Assembly: GCA_041392805.1 (NCBI GenBank)
Contig: JAWKLJ010000002.1
Coordinates: forward strand, 2,185,001 to 2,249,000
Source of the DNA: Saprospiraceae bacterium
GTDB taxonomy: Bacteria > Bacteroidota > Bacteroidia > Chitinophagales > Saprospiraceae
Direction of reading: 5' to 3'
Length of the DNA: 64,000 bases
The notes beneath the pieces were generated by a model. That model did no database searches. It had not been told where the DNA came from and saw only the letters and a list, made by a program, of their open reading frames with translations. The translations under genes and the position numbers were made by a program. Shown in pieces: positions 9,084-17,659 of the stretch. Positions within the stretch are counted from its first letter, which is position 1; every line of letters starts with the position of its first letter.

Positions 9084-9192
9084 GACCAGGTTTTTATGAC
9101 ATTTTTCTTTCTCAAGATAGGGCATATCTATTCAAATGCTGGTATTTGTTCACAAAAATAACCCAACTCTTTTGGCGGATTTTGCTACACTG

Positions 9193-9231
9193 AAAAAAAA
9201 ATGCCGAAACTACCAAGGCAGTTTCGGCACA
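9193..9231 (-). terminator. Intrinsic terminator of the 1542-residue T9SS protein gene
   Basis: Read on the minus strand, GCCGAAACT and AGTTTCGGC form a 9-bp stem that is followed by nine T residues, 24 bp after the stop codon of the gene ending at 9255. Confidence 0.9.
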
Positions 9232-9254
9232 CAAACTATAACTCCAGTTAATTT

Positions 9255-12200
9255 TTACAGTCTAAGCACCCGTCGGTGAACAACGAGGTCGCCGATTTGA
9301 ATGCGTAGCATATACATGCCTGCCGGATGCGCCTTTAAAGAAACCGTATTGGTCCCTTTTATATTGGCCTCAATGAGGTTTCCGGCACTGTCCATCACAT
9401 CAATCTTATCTACCGGAATGCCATATTTATTAGAAATGTTCACCTCGTCAGGGGTTGGATTGGGCGATAGTACGATGGATTTTAATAAATCTAGTCTCGG
9501 AACCTCTCGGAATCGCTGAATATTCAACCTGCTGGCATCTGCGAAGATGGGGATGGTGTCCATTGCAGCTGTTATAGCCAAGGGCGCTTCTATGATCAAA
9601 TCGGTTGCCTGGCGGCCAGCTATGTCGTCAATGATGCCAATTAAGGAGGCTACGGTACCATCGCCAAAAATGTTTTCTTGGTTGGTTCTACTGATGGCTA
9701 GGTAAATAATGCCTTCTTCTGCAAAGCTTTTGTCGAGCGTGACCAACTCTTGGCCATCGCTGCCTAGCCAACTTTCTTCAAAGTTGATGGCAATGCTTTG
9801 TGGTCGGATAACCTGAGGATCAAAACGCAGCGTAAAGGCTAAGCCATAAATTCCGTCTACGGGAAGCGCTGGGGTACCCAATTTGATGGGTAGGTTGAAG
9901 GCTTGTCCAACTGGCCAACCATCGCTAGGTACTGCTACGAATAGACTAGGATTATTGGGGGTCGCCGGAATGGGCTCATAGGGGATCACCTCGCCGTGGG
10001 TCAGGTTGAAATTATTGAGAATAGCCACCCTATCTGCGGCATTTATGACCCCATTACCATCGGTATCTGCATGTTTGTAGTTCACCTCATTTGCAAAGGA
10101 TTGTTCCCAGGAACTGGCGGGAAGCCCTTCCCATGCGGTTGATTCGTTCTCCCTGATGGGGCCTTCGGCTGCAAAAGCCAGGCCGATGGGCAGGAGGTCA
10201 AAATGATTGGCAATATTATCGGTATTGACATCACCGGGCCAGACTTCCTCCGTGCCTGGCACTTGACAGATGTTGTCCAGAACGAGTTTTCCTTCTACCT
10301 TGAAGGCAATCGAGCTGATATTTCCAGTAAAGACCAGCGTGCCCATATTAGGTTGGCTGTCGGACGGGAAAACGGCCAGGCTAACCCCTGGCGCCACGAT
10401 AGTCGGAAAGCCATTGGGGCGCTCTACGCTGATATATTCGTTTCCATTAACAGCTAGTAGGATACGGTTTCCATCCATGAAATAATCCAAACTAACACTT
10501 GCCGTAGGAGCGGGGAGCTCGCTAAGGTCTATTTTCACCCCTGATCCATCCAGTACCATCATATGGCCACTAGCCAGGCTAAATTGGGGGAAAGCTGATG
10601 GGTAAGTTACCAAATGAACAAAACAGTTGCAATCCGAGGCCATGCTAAATGACATGCCGCCCTCCGCTGCTATAACAGCACCAAAGGGATAGCCTGTCGC
10701 AGGACCGAAAGACCCTAGGCTGCTTTCTTCAAAACCTAAGCATGCCTCCTGCTCACAAGCTTCAAAGCTTACTTGGGTGCTGGTACTACAAAAGAGGTGC
10801 TCATCTGTTACCTGGAAAAGCCAATTGCGCTGCGTTGCTCCTGCTAATGGTCCAAGGGTTAGGTAGAGGTCATCGTAGTTAAAGGTCTGACTTTGTAGTG
10901 CTCCATTTTCGGGGCCATATACGAGCGTGAAATGCTCGTTGGTATTGGTATGAAAGAAATTTAGGTCGACCAAAAAGCTTCCGTCTTCCTCGCAGGGATA
11001 AGGTTCCACCACCAAATCTCTCAGGCTGCAACAAGGCACGTTAAAGGCAATTGTCTGACAGCAATCAGGGGCTTCGGTATCACAAATCGTTAGGCTGGTC
11101 GCCTCCGCTACTGTCAGCGGCAAATTCAGGGAGAGCGGAAGATCGGCATAGGCAAAACGCTCAAAGGTCTCACCATCGAATTTTAGAAAGAAACGGGAAC
11201 TGGAAGGCTCACTTACATTAAAATTTAGGTTTAGGGTAAAACTTGTTCCTGTTTCATGGCAGTCGAGGGTATAGTGTAAATCGCTAATTTGGCAGCTAGG
11301 GCAATCAATTGGCGCTAGGGTCGTAAAACTACGGCAGCTGGGATCCGCCTTATCGATCACTATAAACTCCAGTACCCGTGCGGGGTCTCCTTCGATCGGG
11401 CCAATGGTGACAATGTTGTTTCCATAGGCAAAACTGCCATAATTGTGCCCATTTCCTCGAACGATGAAACCCTCTTCGCTGGTATTTTCACTATCAAATT
11501 TAATGTCTACATAAAATTGCCCATTTTCGCAGGGATGTGCTTCGGCCAAAACATTGGTTATTCGGCATTGGGTGGAGCAATCCAGCGGGCCAAACTCGTA
11601 ATAGCCAAAGCAGGACGGGTCGGCGATATCAAGGACCAGGAGGTCGACAATAGCCGCGCCATCGCCAACAAAGGGGCCAATGGTGACAAAGGGCAACTCA
11701 TAGGAAAAAGGGCCGAAAATAGCACCATCTCCAAAAACGTAATAGCCCAAAGGACCAGGCCCTTCTTTGTCAAATTCGAGGTCTAGCATGAACATGCCGT
11801 CTTCACAAGGATGTGCTTCAGCAAAGAGGTTTGAAATGCTGCAGGTGCCGCCAGTTTCGCAAGTGGTGACTGGGATCTCGATGACGGCATGGCAGGCGAG
11901 GTTATCGTTTTCGGCTACTTTAAAATGGATATTCGTCGCATTAATGGGCACTTCAAAATTGGTCAGGGTAATCGGAAGGTCATCAAAGCGGTAGAAGCCT
12001 ATGAAGCGCTCTCCAGAGAACAGGTCAAAGAACGCATTAGTGGTGCCACGGTGGTCAAAATTAATCTTGATGTCATAGAGATACCTATTCGCATTTGACT
12101 GGCAGTTGATGATGTCGGCTGACAATTCACTGAGTCGACATTCAGTATTTGGGCGACATGGATACTCCAACTCTAAAACCTTACAACAATCAGGGGCATT

Positions 12201-13883
12201 GTAATCGCAAATTTCGATGCGGTCGACGCCACTTTCATTTGCCGGGAAGGCAATCTGTACCTCATTGCCTTGGGCTGGGTAGGGATAGTAATAGGTTTGT
12301 CCTTGGGCATTGGTTGCAGAAAATTTCTCCCCTAATCCTTGTCCATCAATAGAAATGAGGGCTATATATTCCGTTCCTGCGGCATTACAGTTTACTTCCC
12401 ATAAGGTAACATTGGAAATACTGCAATCTTCCTGGCAGGCTTCAGGAATAATTTCGATCACGGCATGACATTCCAGGTTGTCATTTTCTGCCACTTTAAA
12501 GTAGAGGTTATCTGGATTGCCTGGCACATTATAATTAGTCAGGGTAATCGGTAATTCCTCAAAGCGGTAAGAACCGATCAAACCTTCTCGGGAAAACAAG
12601 TCGAAACGGGCATTCGTCGTACCGCTGTAATTAAAGTTGATCTTGATATCATAAAGGTGACCCGTCGGAGTGCTTTGGCAACTGAGGATATTTGCTGATA
12701 AATCGCTGAATAGGCAGTTGGGGGTAGGTTGGCAAGGGTATTCGACTTCTACGAGAAAGCAACAATCGGGCGAATCGACATCACAAATTTCTATTTTATC
12801 ATATCCGCTTTCATTGGTTGCAAAAACCACCTCCCTTAAGGTCCCATTTTGAGGATATTCAAAAAAGCGAGTTTCGCCAGCCAGGTTGGTGGCCCTAAAT
12901 TTTTGGCCGGTGTTTTGGCCATTGAAGCCGATAGCAGCCGTGTATTCGGTACCACTATTGTTGCAGTGGACGCCATCCAGCCGAACATCCAGCAGGCATA
13001 ACTCCTCGCATGGCGCCAGGGGAACGGTGATCACTTTGCAACAATCTGGCGAGTCATTTTCACAAACCGTGAAGGTGAAGGCATCGAGGTTTTGTGTGTT
13101 GCTTAGTGCCGGAAGGGTGATCGGAAGTTGGTTATATTGATAAAAACCAATGAATTCATCTCCCTGATAAAGGTCAAATCCGGTTTGTTCACTGGTTTCA
13201 TGGTTAAAATCAAGTTGGATATCATATTGATTATACAAATTTGGATGTTGCTGACAGTCGGTGATCCATGCTTTGAGATCATAGATAGGGCAATCGTCAA
13301 AGCAGATATTATCAATGGCAAACTCTTGTCCACCAAGGAGTAAGGATTCGATATTACCCTCCAGGCACAAGGTTCCGGTGGAAATAAATTGTCCTTCTTC
13401 AATAGGAGGCGTGATGGTCAGGGTGACCCCGGGGGCAATCTCGGTGGGGGCTTCTCCCAGGTGACGGAGTACTTTGATGTCTCGCCCATTGACTGCAATG
13501 TTTTCCTCGCCGCCACCATCAAAAAAATCGATGCACACTTTATGAATAGGGCGAGGCAGGCTGCTGAAATCAAAAAAGAGGTTGATATTGCTTATAAAAA
13601 GCGACTTCCCTTGCGCCAGCTCAAAATCCGTAAAAACAGCTTCGGACACCTGGGCCCACAAGAAGTCGGTGCTGCCATCAAAATATTGAAAGGGTTTTAA
13701 TCGGACAGCAAGGCCACTTTCTTCAAAAGCGATACTTCCAGGCTCGTGACCATGATCTCTGCCAAAGGTTGTACCTGTCTCCAGGCTTTCAAAAGTGAGG
13801 CATGAATTTGTTTGAGACCAGGCCATGACCAATAACAAATTGCACAAGGCGCTAAGGAAAATTCTTTTGGGATCAATAATCAT
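9255..13883 (-). CDS. Large secreted multidomain protein with dockerin-like, cohesin-like and T9SS sorting domains
   Basis: The protein has 1542 residues. A signal peptide (residues 1-23) precedes a lectin-like domain (25-200, CLTFESLETGTTFG). About nine Cys-rich Ig-like repeats follow up to about residue 1040, many closing with a DCCxxxE or CxxxITxVPxxPC pattern. A second lectin-like domain (about 1048-1204) starts with CLGFEESSLGSFG. A dockerin-like Ca-binding segment (about 1215-1290) holds GDVNTDNIANHFD and DTDGNGVINAADR. A cohesin-like beta-sandwich (about 1305-1430) and a C-terminal sorting domain (about 1465-1542, LSPNPTPDEVNISN ... GMYMLRIQIG) close it. The sorting domain predicts export by the T9SS and surface attachment. 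The role is probably adhesion or matrix building; no enzyme domain is seen. The spaced dockerin pair plus cohesin in one chain is typical of Bacteroidota surface proteins, not proof of a cellulosome. Confidence 0.8.
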   Translation of the reverse strand: MIIDPKRIFLSALCNLLLVMAWSQTNSCLTFESLETGTTFGRDHGHEPGSIAFEESGLAVRLKPFQYFDGSTDFLWAQVSEAVFTDFELAQGKSLFISNINLFFDFSSLPRPIHKVCIDFFDGGGEENIAVNGRDIKVLRHLGEAPTEIAPGVTLTITPPIEEGQFISTGTLCLEGNIESLLLGGQEFAIDNICFDDCPIYDLKAWITDCQQHPNLYNQYDIQLDFNHETSEQTGFDLYQGDEFIGFYQYNQLPITLPALSNTQNLDAFTFTVCENDSPDCCKVITVPLAPCEELCLLDVRLDGVHCNNSGTEYTAAIGFNGQNTGQKFRATNLAGETRFFEYPQNGTLREVVFATNESGYDKIEICDVDSPDCCFLVEVEYPCQPTPNCLFSDLSANILSCQSTPTGHLYDIKINFNYSGTTNARFDLFSREGLIGSYRFEELPITLTNYNVPGNPDNLYFKVAENDNLECHAVIEIIPEACQEDCSISNVTLWEVNCNAAGTEYIALISIDGQGLGEKFSATNAQGQTYYYPYPAQGNEVQIAFPANESGVDRIEICDYNAPDCCKVLELEYPCRPNTECRLSELSADIINCQSNANRYLYDIKINFDHRGTTNAFFDLFSGERFIGFYRFDDLPITLTNFEVPINATNIHFKVAENDNLACHAVIEIPVTTCETGGTCSISNLFAEAHPCEDGMFMLDLEFDKEGPGPLGYYVFGDGAIFGPFSYELPFVTIGPFVGDGAAIVDLLVLDIADPSCFGYYEFGPLDCSTQCRITNVLAEAHPCENGQFYVDIKFDSENTSEEGFIVRGNGHNYGSFAYGNNIVTIGPIEGDPARVLEFIVIDKADPSCRSFTTLAPIDCPSCQISDLHYTLDCHETGTSFTLNLNFNVSEPSSSRFFLKFDGETFERFAYADLPLSLNLPLTVAEATSLTICDTEAPDCCQTIAFNVPCCSLRDLVVEPYPCEEDGSFLVDLNFFHTNTNEHFTLVYGPENGALQSQTFNYDDLYLTLGPLAGATQRNWLFQVTDEHLFCSTSTQVSFEACEQEACLGFEESSLGSFGPATGYPFGAVIAAEGGMSFSMASDCNCFVHLVTYPSAFPQFSLASGHMMVLDGSGVKIDLSELPAPTASVSLDYFMDGNRILLAVNGNEYISVERPNGFPTIVAPGVSLAVFPSDSQPNMGTLVFTGNISSIAFKVEGKLVLDNICQVPGTEEVWPGDVNTDNIANHFDLLPIGLAFAAEGPIRENESTAWEGLPASSWEQSFANEVNYKHADTDGNGVINAADRVAILNNFNLTHGEVIPYEPIPATPNNPSLFVAVPSDGWPVGQAFNLPIKLGTPALPVDGIYGLAFTLRFDPQVIRPQSIAINFEESWLGSDGQELVTLDKSFAEEGIIYLAISRTNQENIFGDGTVASLIGIIDDIAGRQATDLIIEAPLAITAAMDTIPIFADASRLNIQRFREVPRLDLLKSIVLSPNPTPDEVNISNKYGIPVDKIDVMDSAGNLIEANIKGTNTVSLKAHPAGMYMLRIQIGDLVVHRRVLRL

Positions 13884-14071
13884 TGGTTCGAAGTGTTTTC
13901 AGTTCAGGAATACAATTGTTTAAAATCCAAGACAAATTTGCATTATAAAAATAGGTGAAGGAAAAACATTATTGTTGTTTTTTTGGAAAAAATAGCTGAT
14001 ATTTGACTTGTTTTTACGTTTTAAGTGTTTGATTTTTAAGGTTTTTTGTGTTTTTTATTTTTGGGAATTTT

Positions 14072-15532
14072 ATGAAAGATAATAAATTAATAAAATTGTT
14101 GTCTGTCTTTTCGCGGAAAGAAATGACCCGCTTTCATGAATTGGTACATTCCCCCTATTTTAATAAACATGAAGACGTACAGCGGTTAGTTTCATTTTTT
14201 GATAAAATTTACCCTCGTTTTGAGGATAAAAACTGTCATCGGCACTTTATCTATGAACGTTTGTTTCCGGGACAAAAGCACGATCAGCCCAAACTTGCTA
14301 TTTTATTTACTTATACCCAACGTTTAGTAGAAGAATTTCTGGTGCAGGAACAAATTAAATCGGCTAACTTCCTCAAAGATAGGTTATTATTAAAAGGATT
14401 GCGACAGCGAAAGCAGTTTACGTTGTACGAATCGGTGTTGGACCGGACCATGAAATCGATGAATGAGCAATCGATTAGAGACAGTAGTTACTACCAAAGG
14501 GAGTACCAATTGGCGGTGGAAGCAGATTACTTTTATACGGGGATTACGCGTAAGGGGCGAGACCAGAGCCTGGACCAGCAACTCCGAAGTTTGGATCATT
14601 ATTACCTGGCAGAAAAGCTAAAGAGTGGGGTGGAAGTTCAAATCCGAAGAGGCATTCTAAAACAGGAATATGTCAATTCGATGATGCAACCTGTTTTAAG
14701 GGAGATAGCAGCACGCCACGAGGAGTATCAGGCCATCCCTGCTATTGATCTATATTATCGAATATATTTAATGCTGACCCACAGCCAAACGAACTATTAC
14801 TTTGAAGCCCTGGAGATTTTGCAGGCCAAGGAAGCGTGTTTCCCCAAAGTAGAATTAACCACGATATACAATTATTTTCAAAACTATTGCATCCGTCAAA
14901 TCAATGCGAATAATCCCGTTTTTTTAAAAGAACTATTTTTGCTTTACCGCTCGCAATTGCAGCATGCATTAATTATTGAAGACGGCTACTTGTCGGATTT
15001 GCATTACAAAAACATTGTGACGACAGCCATTCGGCTAAAGGAATTAAATTGGGTAAAAGCATTTATAGAAAATTATCGCTCTTTTTTACGGCCTGAAGTC
15101 ATGGACAATGCCTATACCTTCAACCTTGCTTCCTATTACCATGAAATAGGCGAATACCACAATGTGTTAGAGCTGCTTACCCAGGTAGAATACAGTGATT
15201 TTCGTTATAACCTCGGTGCAAAGGCACTCTTGCTGAGAACTTATTACGAACTAGAATCCTTTGAATCCTTATATTCCTTGGTTGATTCCTTTTTGCAGTA
15301 CTTACATCGCAATGAATTGCTGGCAGATTCTCGCCGAAATGGGTATTATCACCTGTTTCGGCTGACGCGCCGAGTGGCACATTTGAAGTCAAATTGGAGC
15401 TATTGGCGCCCGGAAAAGCGAAAAAAAGAATGGGATAAGTTGCAGCAGGAAATGTTGTTGGTTCCAGCCATTTTCAACAAAGCATGGTTAGAACAAAAGC
15501 TTGTGGGCTTAAAAACTGGATTAACTTCTTGA
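14072..15532 (+). CDS. Cytoplasmic helical-repeat protein of unknown function
   Basis: No known family is recognised. I choose the ATG at 14072 (MKDNKLIKLLSVFSRKEM) over an upstream one at 14048, because the upstream eight codons are AT-rich leader-like sequence. The resulting 486 residues have no signal peptide or membrane segment and are almost wholly alpha-helical, with TPR-like spacing in the second half (for example IGEYHNVLELLTQVEYSDFR). Proteins of this shape are common as uncharacterised single genes in Saprospiraceae-type genomes. It is divergent from the T9SS protein across a 188-bp promoter gap. Confidence 0.65.
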   Translation: MKDNKLIKLLSVFSRKEMTRFHELVHSPYFNKHEDVQRLVSFFDKIYPRFEDKNCHRHFIYERLFPGQKHDQPKLAILFTYTQRLVEEFLVQEQIKSANFLKDRLLLKGLRQRKQFTLYESVLDRTMKSMNEQSIRDSSYYQREYQLAVEADYFYTGITRKGRDQSLDQQLRSLDHYYLAEKLKSGVEVQIRRGILKQEYVNSMMQPVLREIAARHEEYQAIPAIDLYYRIYLMLTHSQTNYYFEALEILQAKEACFPKVELTTIYNYFQNYCIRQINANNPVFLKELFLLYRSQLQHALIIEDGYLSDLHYKNIVTTAIRLKELNWVKAFIENYRSFLRPEVMDNAYTFNLASYYHEIGEYHNVLELLTQVEYSDFRYNLGAKALLLRTYYELESFESLYSLVDSFLQYLHRNELLADSRRNGYYHLFRLTRRVAHLKSNWSYWRPEKRKKEWDKLQQEMLLVPAIFNKAWLEQKLVGLKTGLTS

Positions 15533-15698
15533 AAAAGCGTATCTTTGCTTAATTTGAAACTGTTTAACAGAAAAAACGTATAATATTTTCGTTAAAATAT
15601 TGTTACAATGTACTTATTGATACAAAAAACAGAACTTGTTCAAAATGAAGACTTATTGCATGCTAATAATTCCAAATACAATGACAAAATGTAGCGTC

Positions 15699-16712
15699 AT
15701 GAAACAAAAATTTACTTCAGCCTTTCTTTTTTTATTAATATTGTCCATCCCTTCATTTGCACAATCTATTGTCAATACAGTAGAAGCAGGAACCGCATTA
15801 TATTATGCTGATTATTTGGATGGCAGGCGAACAGCATCCGGCGAAGTATTTAGTCAAGCCGAAATGACTTGTTCCCATAAAACCCACCCTTTCGGGACCT
15901 GGTTACGGGTCAGCCGGATGGATAACCAAAAATCAGTCACCGTAAGAGTGAACGACAGAGGTCCTTTCTGTGAGGGCTGTGTGGTAGACCTTTCGAAGGC
16001 AGCCGCCATTCAAATAGATTTATTAAAATCAGGTAAGGCAGAGGTAAAAGTGGAAGTGTTAGGCTATACCCAACCTTCTTTGAATCAGCCTATTGCTAGT
16101 AACCAATTAACTGCAAGGGGAGGGAATGTTGTTCCTTCTCAGGTTCCTCAAAGCTTTTCCACGATTAATCGAAATATACCGAATGCTTACGATCAAACGG
16201 CTTCTACTACCTCCACGGCTACTGGAACAACAGGTGGCCTAAGTAGTTGGGAGCAAGAATTATTGGCTAAAAGTTCGGCTCAGATGAGACCGAGAACTTA
16301 TAGTTACTCCTCTCCCAATACCTTGACTGCCCGTTCACCGGCCAATACCTCAGCCGTAAACGCCCGAACTAGTTCCTGGACACCAACTGAAGCTATCAAG
16401 GGGACTTCATCTAACGTTCCGGCAGATATTCCGACTTCGTTTGAGACAATAACGCCTAAAGGTGCTAGTACTGGTTATGGTGTTCAAGTGGCTTCCTATA
16501 CCAATTATGATAATGCTGATAAACGCCAAAGAACGGTGTATTCGCAAGGGGTTACTAATGTTTTTATTACAACGGGTAGAAGTCGTAATGGAGACCAGGT
16601 TTATCGGGTGATGGTAGGGCCATTTAATGACCAACAAACGGCGACGATTAGCCTGTCTCAGTTGAAGCGAACCTACCAGCTAGATGGATTTGTGGTAGAT
16701 CTTAAAAAATAA
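15699..16712 (+). CDS. rlpA: RlpA-like septal lytic transglycosylase / SPOR protein
   Basis: The start at 15699 (MKQKFTSAFLFLLILS) gives a clean signal peptide ending at FAQ; the ATG at 15636 adds an implausible 21-residue prefix. A double-psi beta-barrel follows at about residues 25-115 with RTASGEVFSQAEMTCSHKT and the VRVNDRGPF block that carries the catalytic Asp of RlpA. A Ser/Thr-rich linker leads to a C-terminal SPOR domain (YGVQVASYTNYDNADK ... VMVGPFNDQQTA), which binds denuded septal glycan. RlpA cleaves peptidoglycan lacking stem peptides during division. The protein is periplasmic and appears monocistronic; a terminator follows at 16741. Confidence 0.88.
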   Translation: MKQKFTSAFLFLLILSIPSFAQSIVNTVEAGTALYYADYLDGRRTASGEVFSQAEMTCSHKTHPFGTWLRVSRMDNQKSVTVRVNDRGPFCEGCVVDLSKAAAIQIDLLKSGKAEVKVEVLGYTQPSLNQPIASNQLTARGGNVVPSQVPQSFSTINRNIPNAYDQTASTTSTATGTTGGLSSWEQELLAKSSAQMRPRTYSYSSPNTLTARSPANTSAVNARTSSWTPTEAIKGTSSNVPADIPTSFETITPKGASTGYGVQVASYTNYDNADKRQRTVYSQGVTNVFITTGRSRNGDQVYRVMVGPFNDQQTATISLSQLKRTYQLDGFVVDLKK

Positions 16713-16740
16713 GCTTGCACGGGAAACTAGCCCGAATTAG

Positions 16741-16788
16741 GAAGACGGAAGGTGGAATTGCCCTGAAAACATGCCTCCTTCCGTCTTC
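16741..16788 (+). terminator. Intrinsic terminator after rlpA
   Basis: GAAGACGGAAGG (16741-16752) pairs perfectly with CCTTCCGTCTTC (16777-16788), and TTCTTTTC follows. The position just after the rlpA stop fits a Rho-independent terminator. Confidence 0.8.
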
Positions 16789-16840
16789 TTCTTTTCGCTT
16801 GTGGTGGCATACCTAAAGGCATGCGCTTTTTTACCAATGG

Positions 16841-17064
16841 GTAATCCCTAAAGGGATTTTTTGTTGCCTTTCCATCTGCAAGCGGGGATTGGACGTTACC
16901 TTTACCAATAGGTAATCCCTAAAGGGATTTTTTGTTGTCTCTTCATCTACAAGCGGGGATGGACTTTACCTTTACCAATGGGTAATCCCTAAAGGGATTT
17001 TTTGTTGTCTCTTCATCTGCAAGCGGGGATGGGACGTTACCTAGGTAATCCCTAAAGGGATTTT
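16841..17064. repeat. Four terminator-like hairpins with a 63-71-bp period
   Basis: The motif GTAATCCCTAAAGGGATTTT occurs at 16841, 16912, 16982 and 17045. Each holds the palindrome AATCCC-TAAA-GGGATT followed by a T-run. Between them lies a conserved filler containing CATCTGCAAGCGGGGAT and ACGTTACC. The array fills the gap between convergent rlpA and ilvN. It has no spacers of unique sequence, so it is not a CRISPR array. Confidence 0.85.
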
Positions 17065-17070
17065 TTGGGC

Positions 17071-17631
17071 TTATACGCCTTCCTCTACATTTTCATTTAC
17101 TTCATTTTCCAGCGACTGGAGGTATTTATTCAAGCGTTCCATTGGTTTGACGATTGCAACACGGCCAGATCGAACAAATTCGTAGATACCCATTACTTTC
17201 AGGTCCTCCAGCAGGGCGGTGATTTCGTATTCATGTCCGCTTTTTTCAACAACGATATATTCTGTTTCGATGAGCAATACCCTAGCATTGTGTTTTCTGA
17301 TTAATTTCTCTACTAGATTGCTGCCAGAGAAAATATGCGTTGGAATCTTGTAAAGTGCCAACTCCTGGTAAACGATTTCGTCTTCTTCGTAATAGAAGGC
17401 TTTAATGACATCAATCTGCTTTTCTAATTGCCCGATCAGCTTTTCCACTGAAGAAAGCGATACGCTGACGACAATTGTAAAACGATGAATCCCTGGGTTG
17501 GAGGATTCCGAAGTCGTTAGGCTGATAATATTGATATGTCTGCGCGTAAATACCGAAACGACGCGGGCCAATAAGCCGGTTTGGTTTTCGGTAAAAACGG
17601 TAATGGTATATTTATTTTTTTGTTCTTCCAT
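17071..17631 (-). CDS. ilvN: Acetolactate synthase small (regulatory) subunit
   Basis: The 186-residue protein has an N-terminal ACT domain (YTITVFTENQTGLLARVVSVF, residues 8-80) and the C-terminal domain typical of IlvN/IlvH small subunits. It binds valine and controls the large subunit IlvB in the first common step of Val/Ile/Leu synthesis (pyruvate to acetolactate, or 2-oxobutyrate to acetohydroxybutyrate). It starts 28 bp after the ilvB stop and is the last gene of the ilvD-ilvB-ilvN operon. Confidence 0.93.
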   Translation of the reverse strand: MEEQKNKYTITVFTENQTGLLARVVSVFTRRHINIISLTTSESSNPGIHRFTIVVSVSLSSVEKLIGQLEKQIDVIKAFYYEEDEIVYQELALYKIPTHIFSGSNLVEKLIRKHNARVLLIETEYIVVEKSGHEYEITALLEDLKVMGIYEFVRSGRVAIVKPMERLNKYLQSLENEVNENVEEGV

Positions 17632-17659
17632 GATGGTTTAATTAAAAACTTTCTGCGAC

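Noticed and set aside
16841..17064. Possible CRISPR array (regular repeats of about 70 bp)
   Set aside because: The sequence between the palindromes is also conserved, so there are no spacers.
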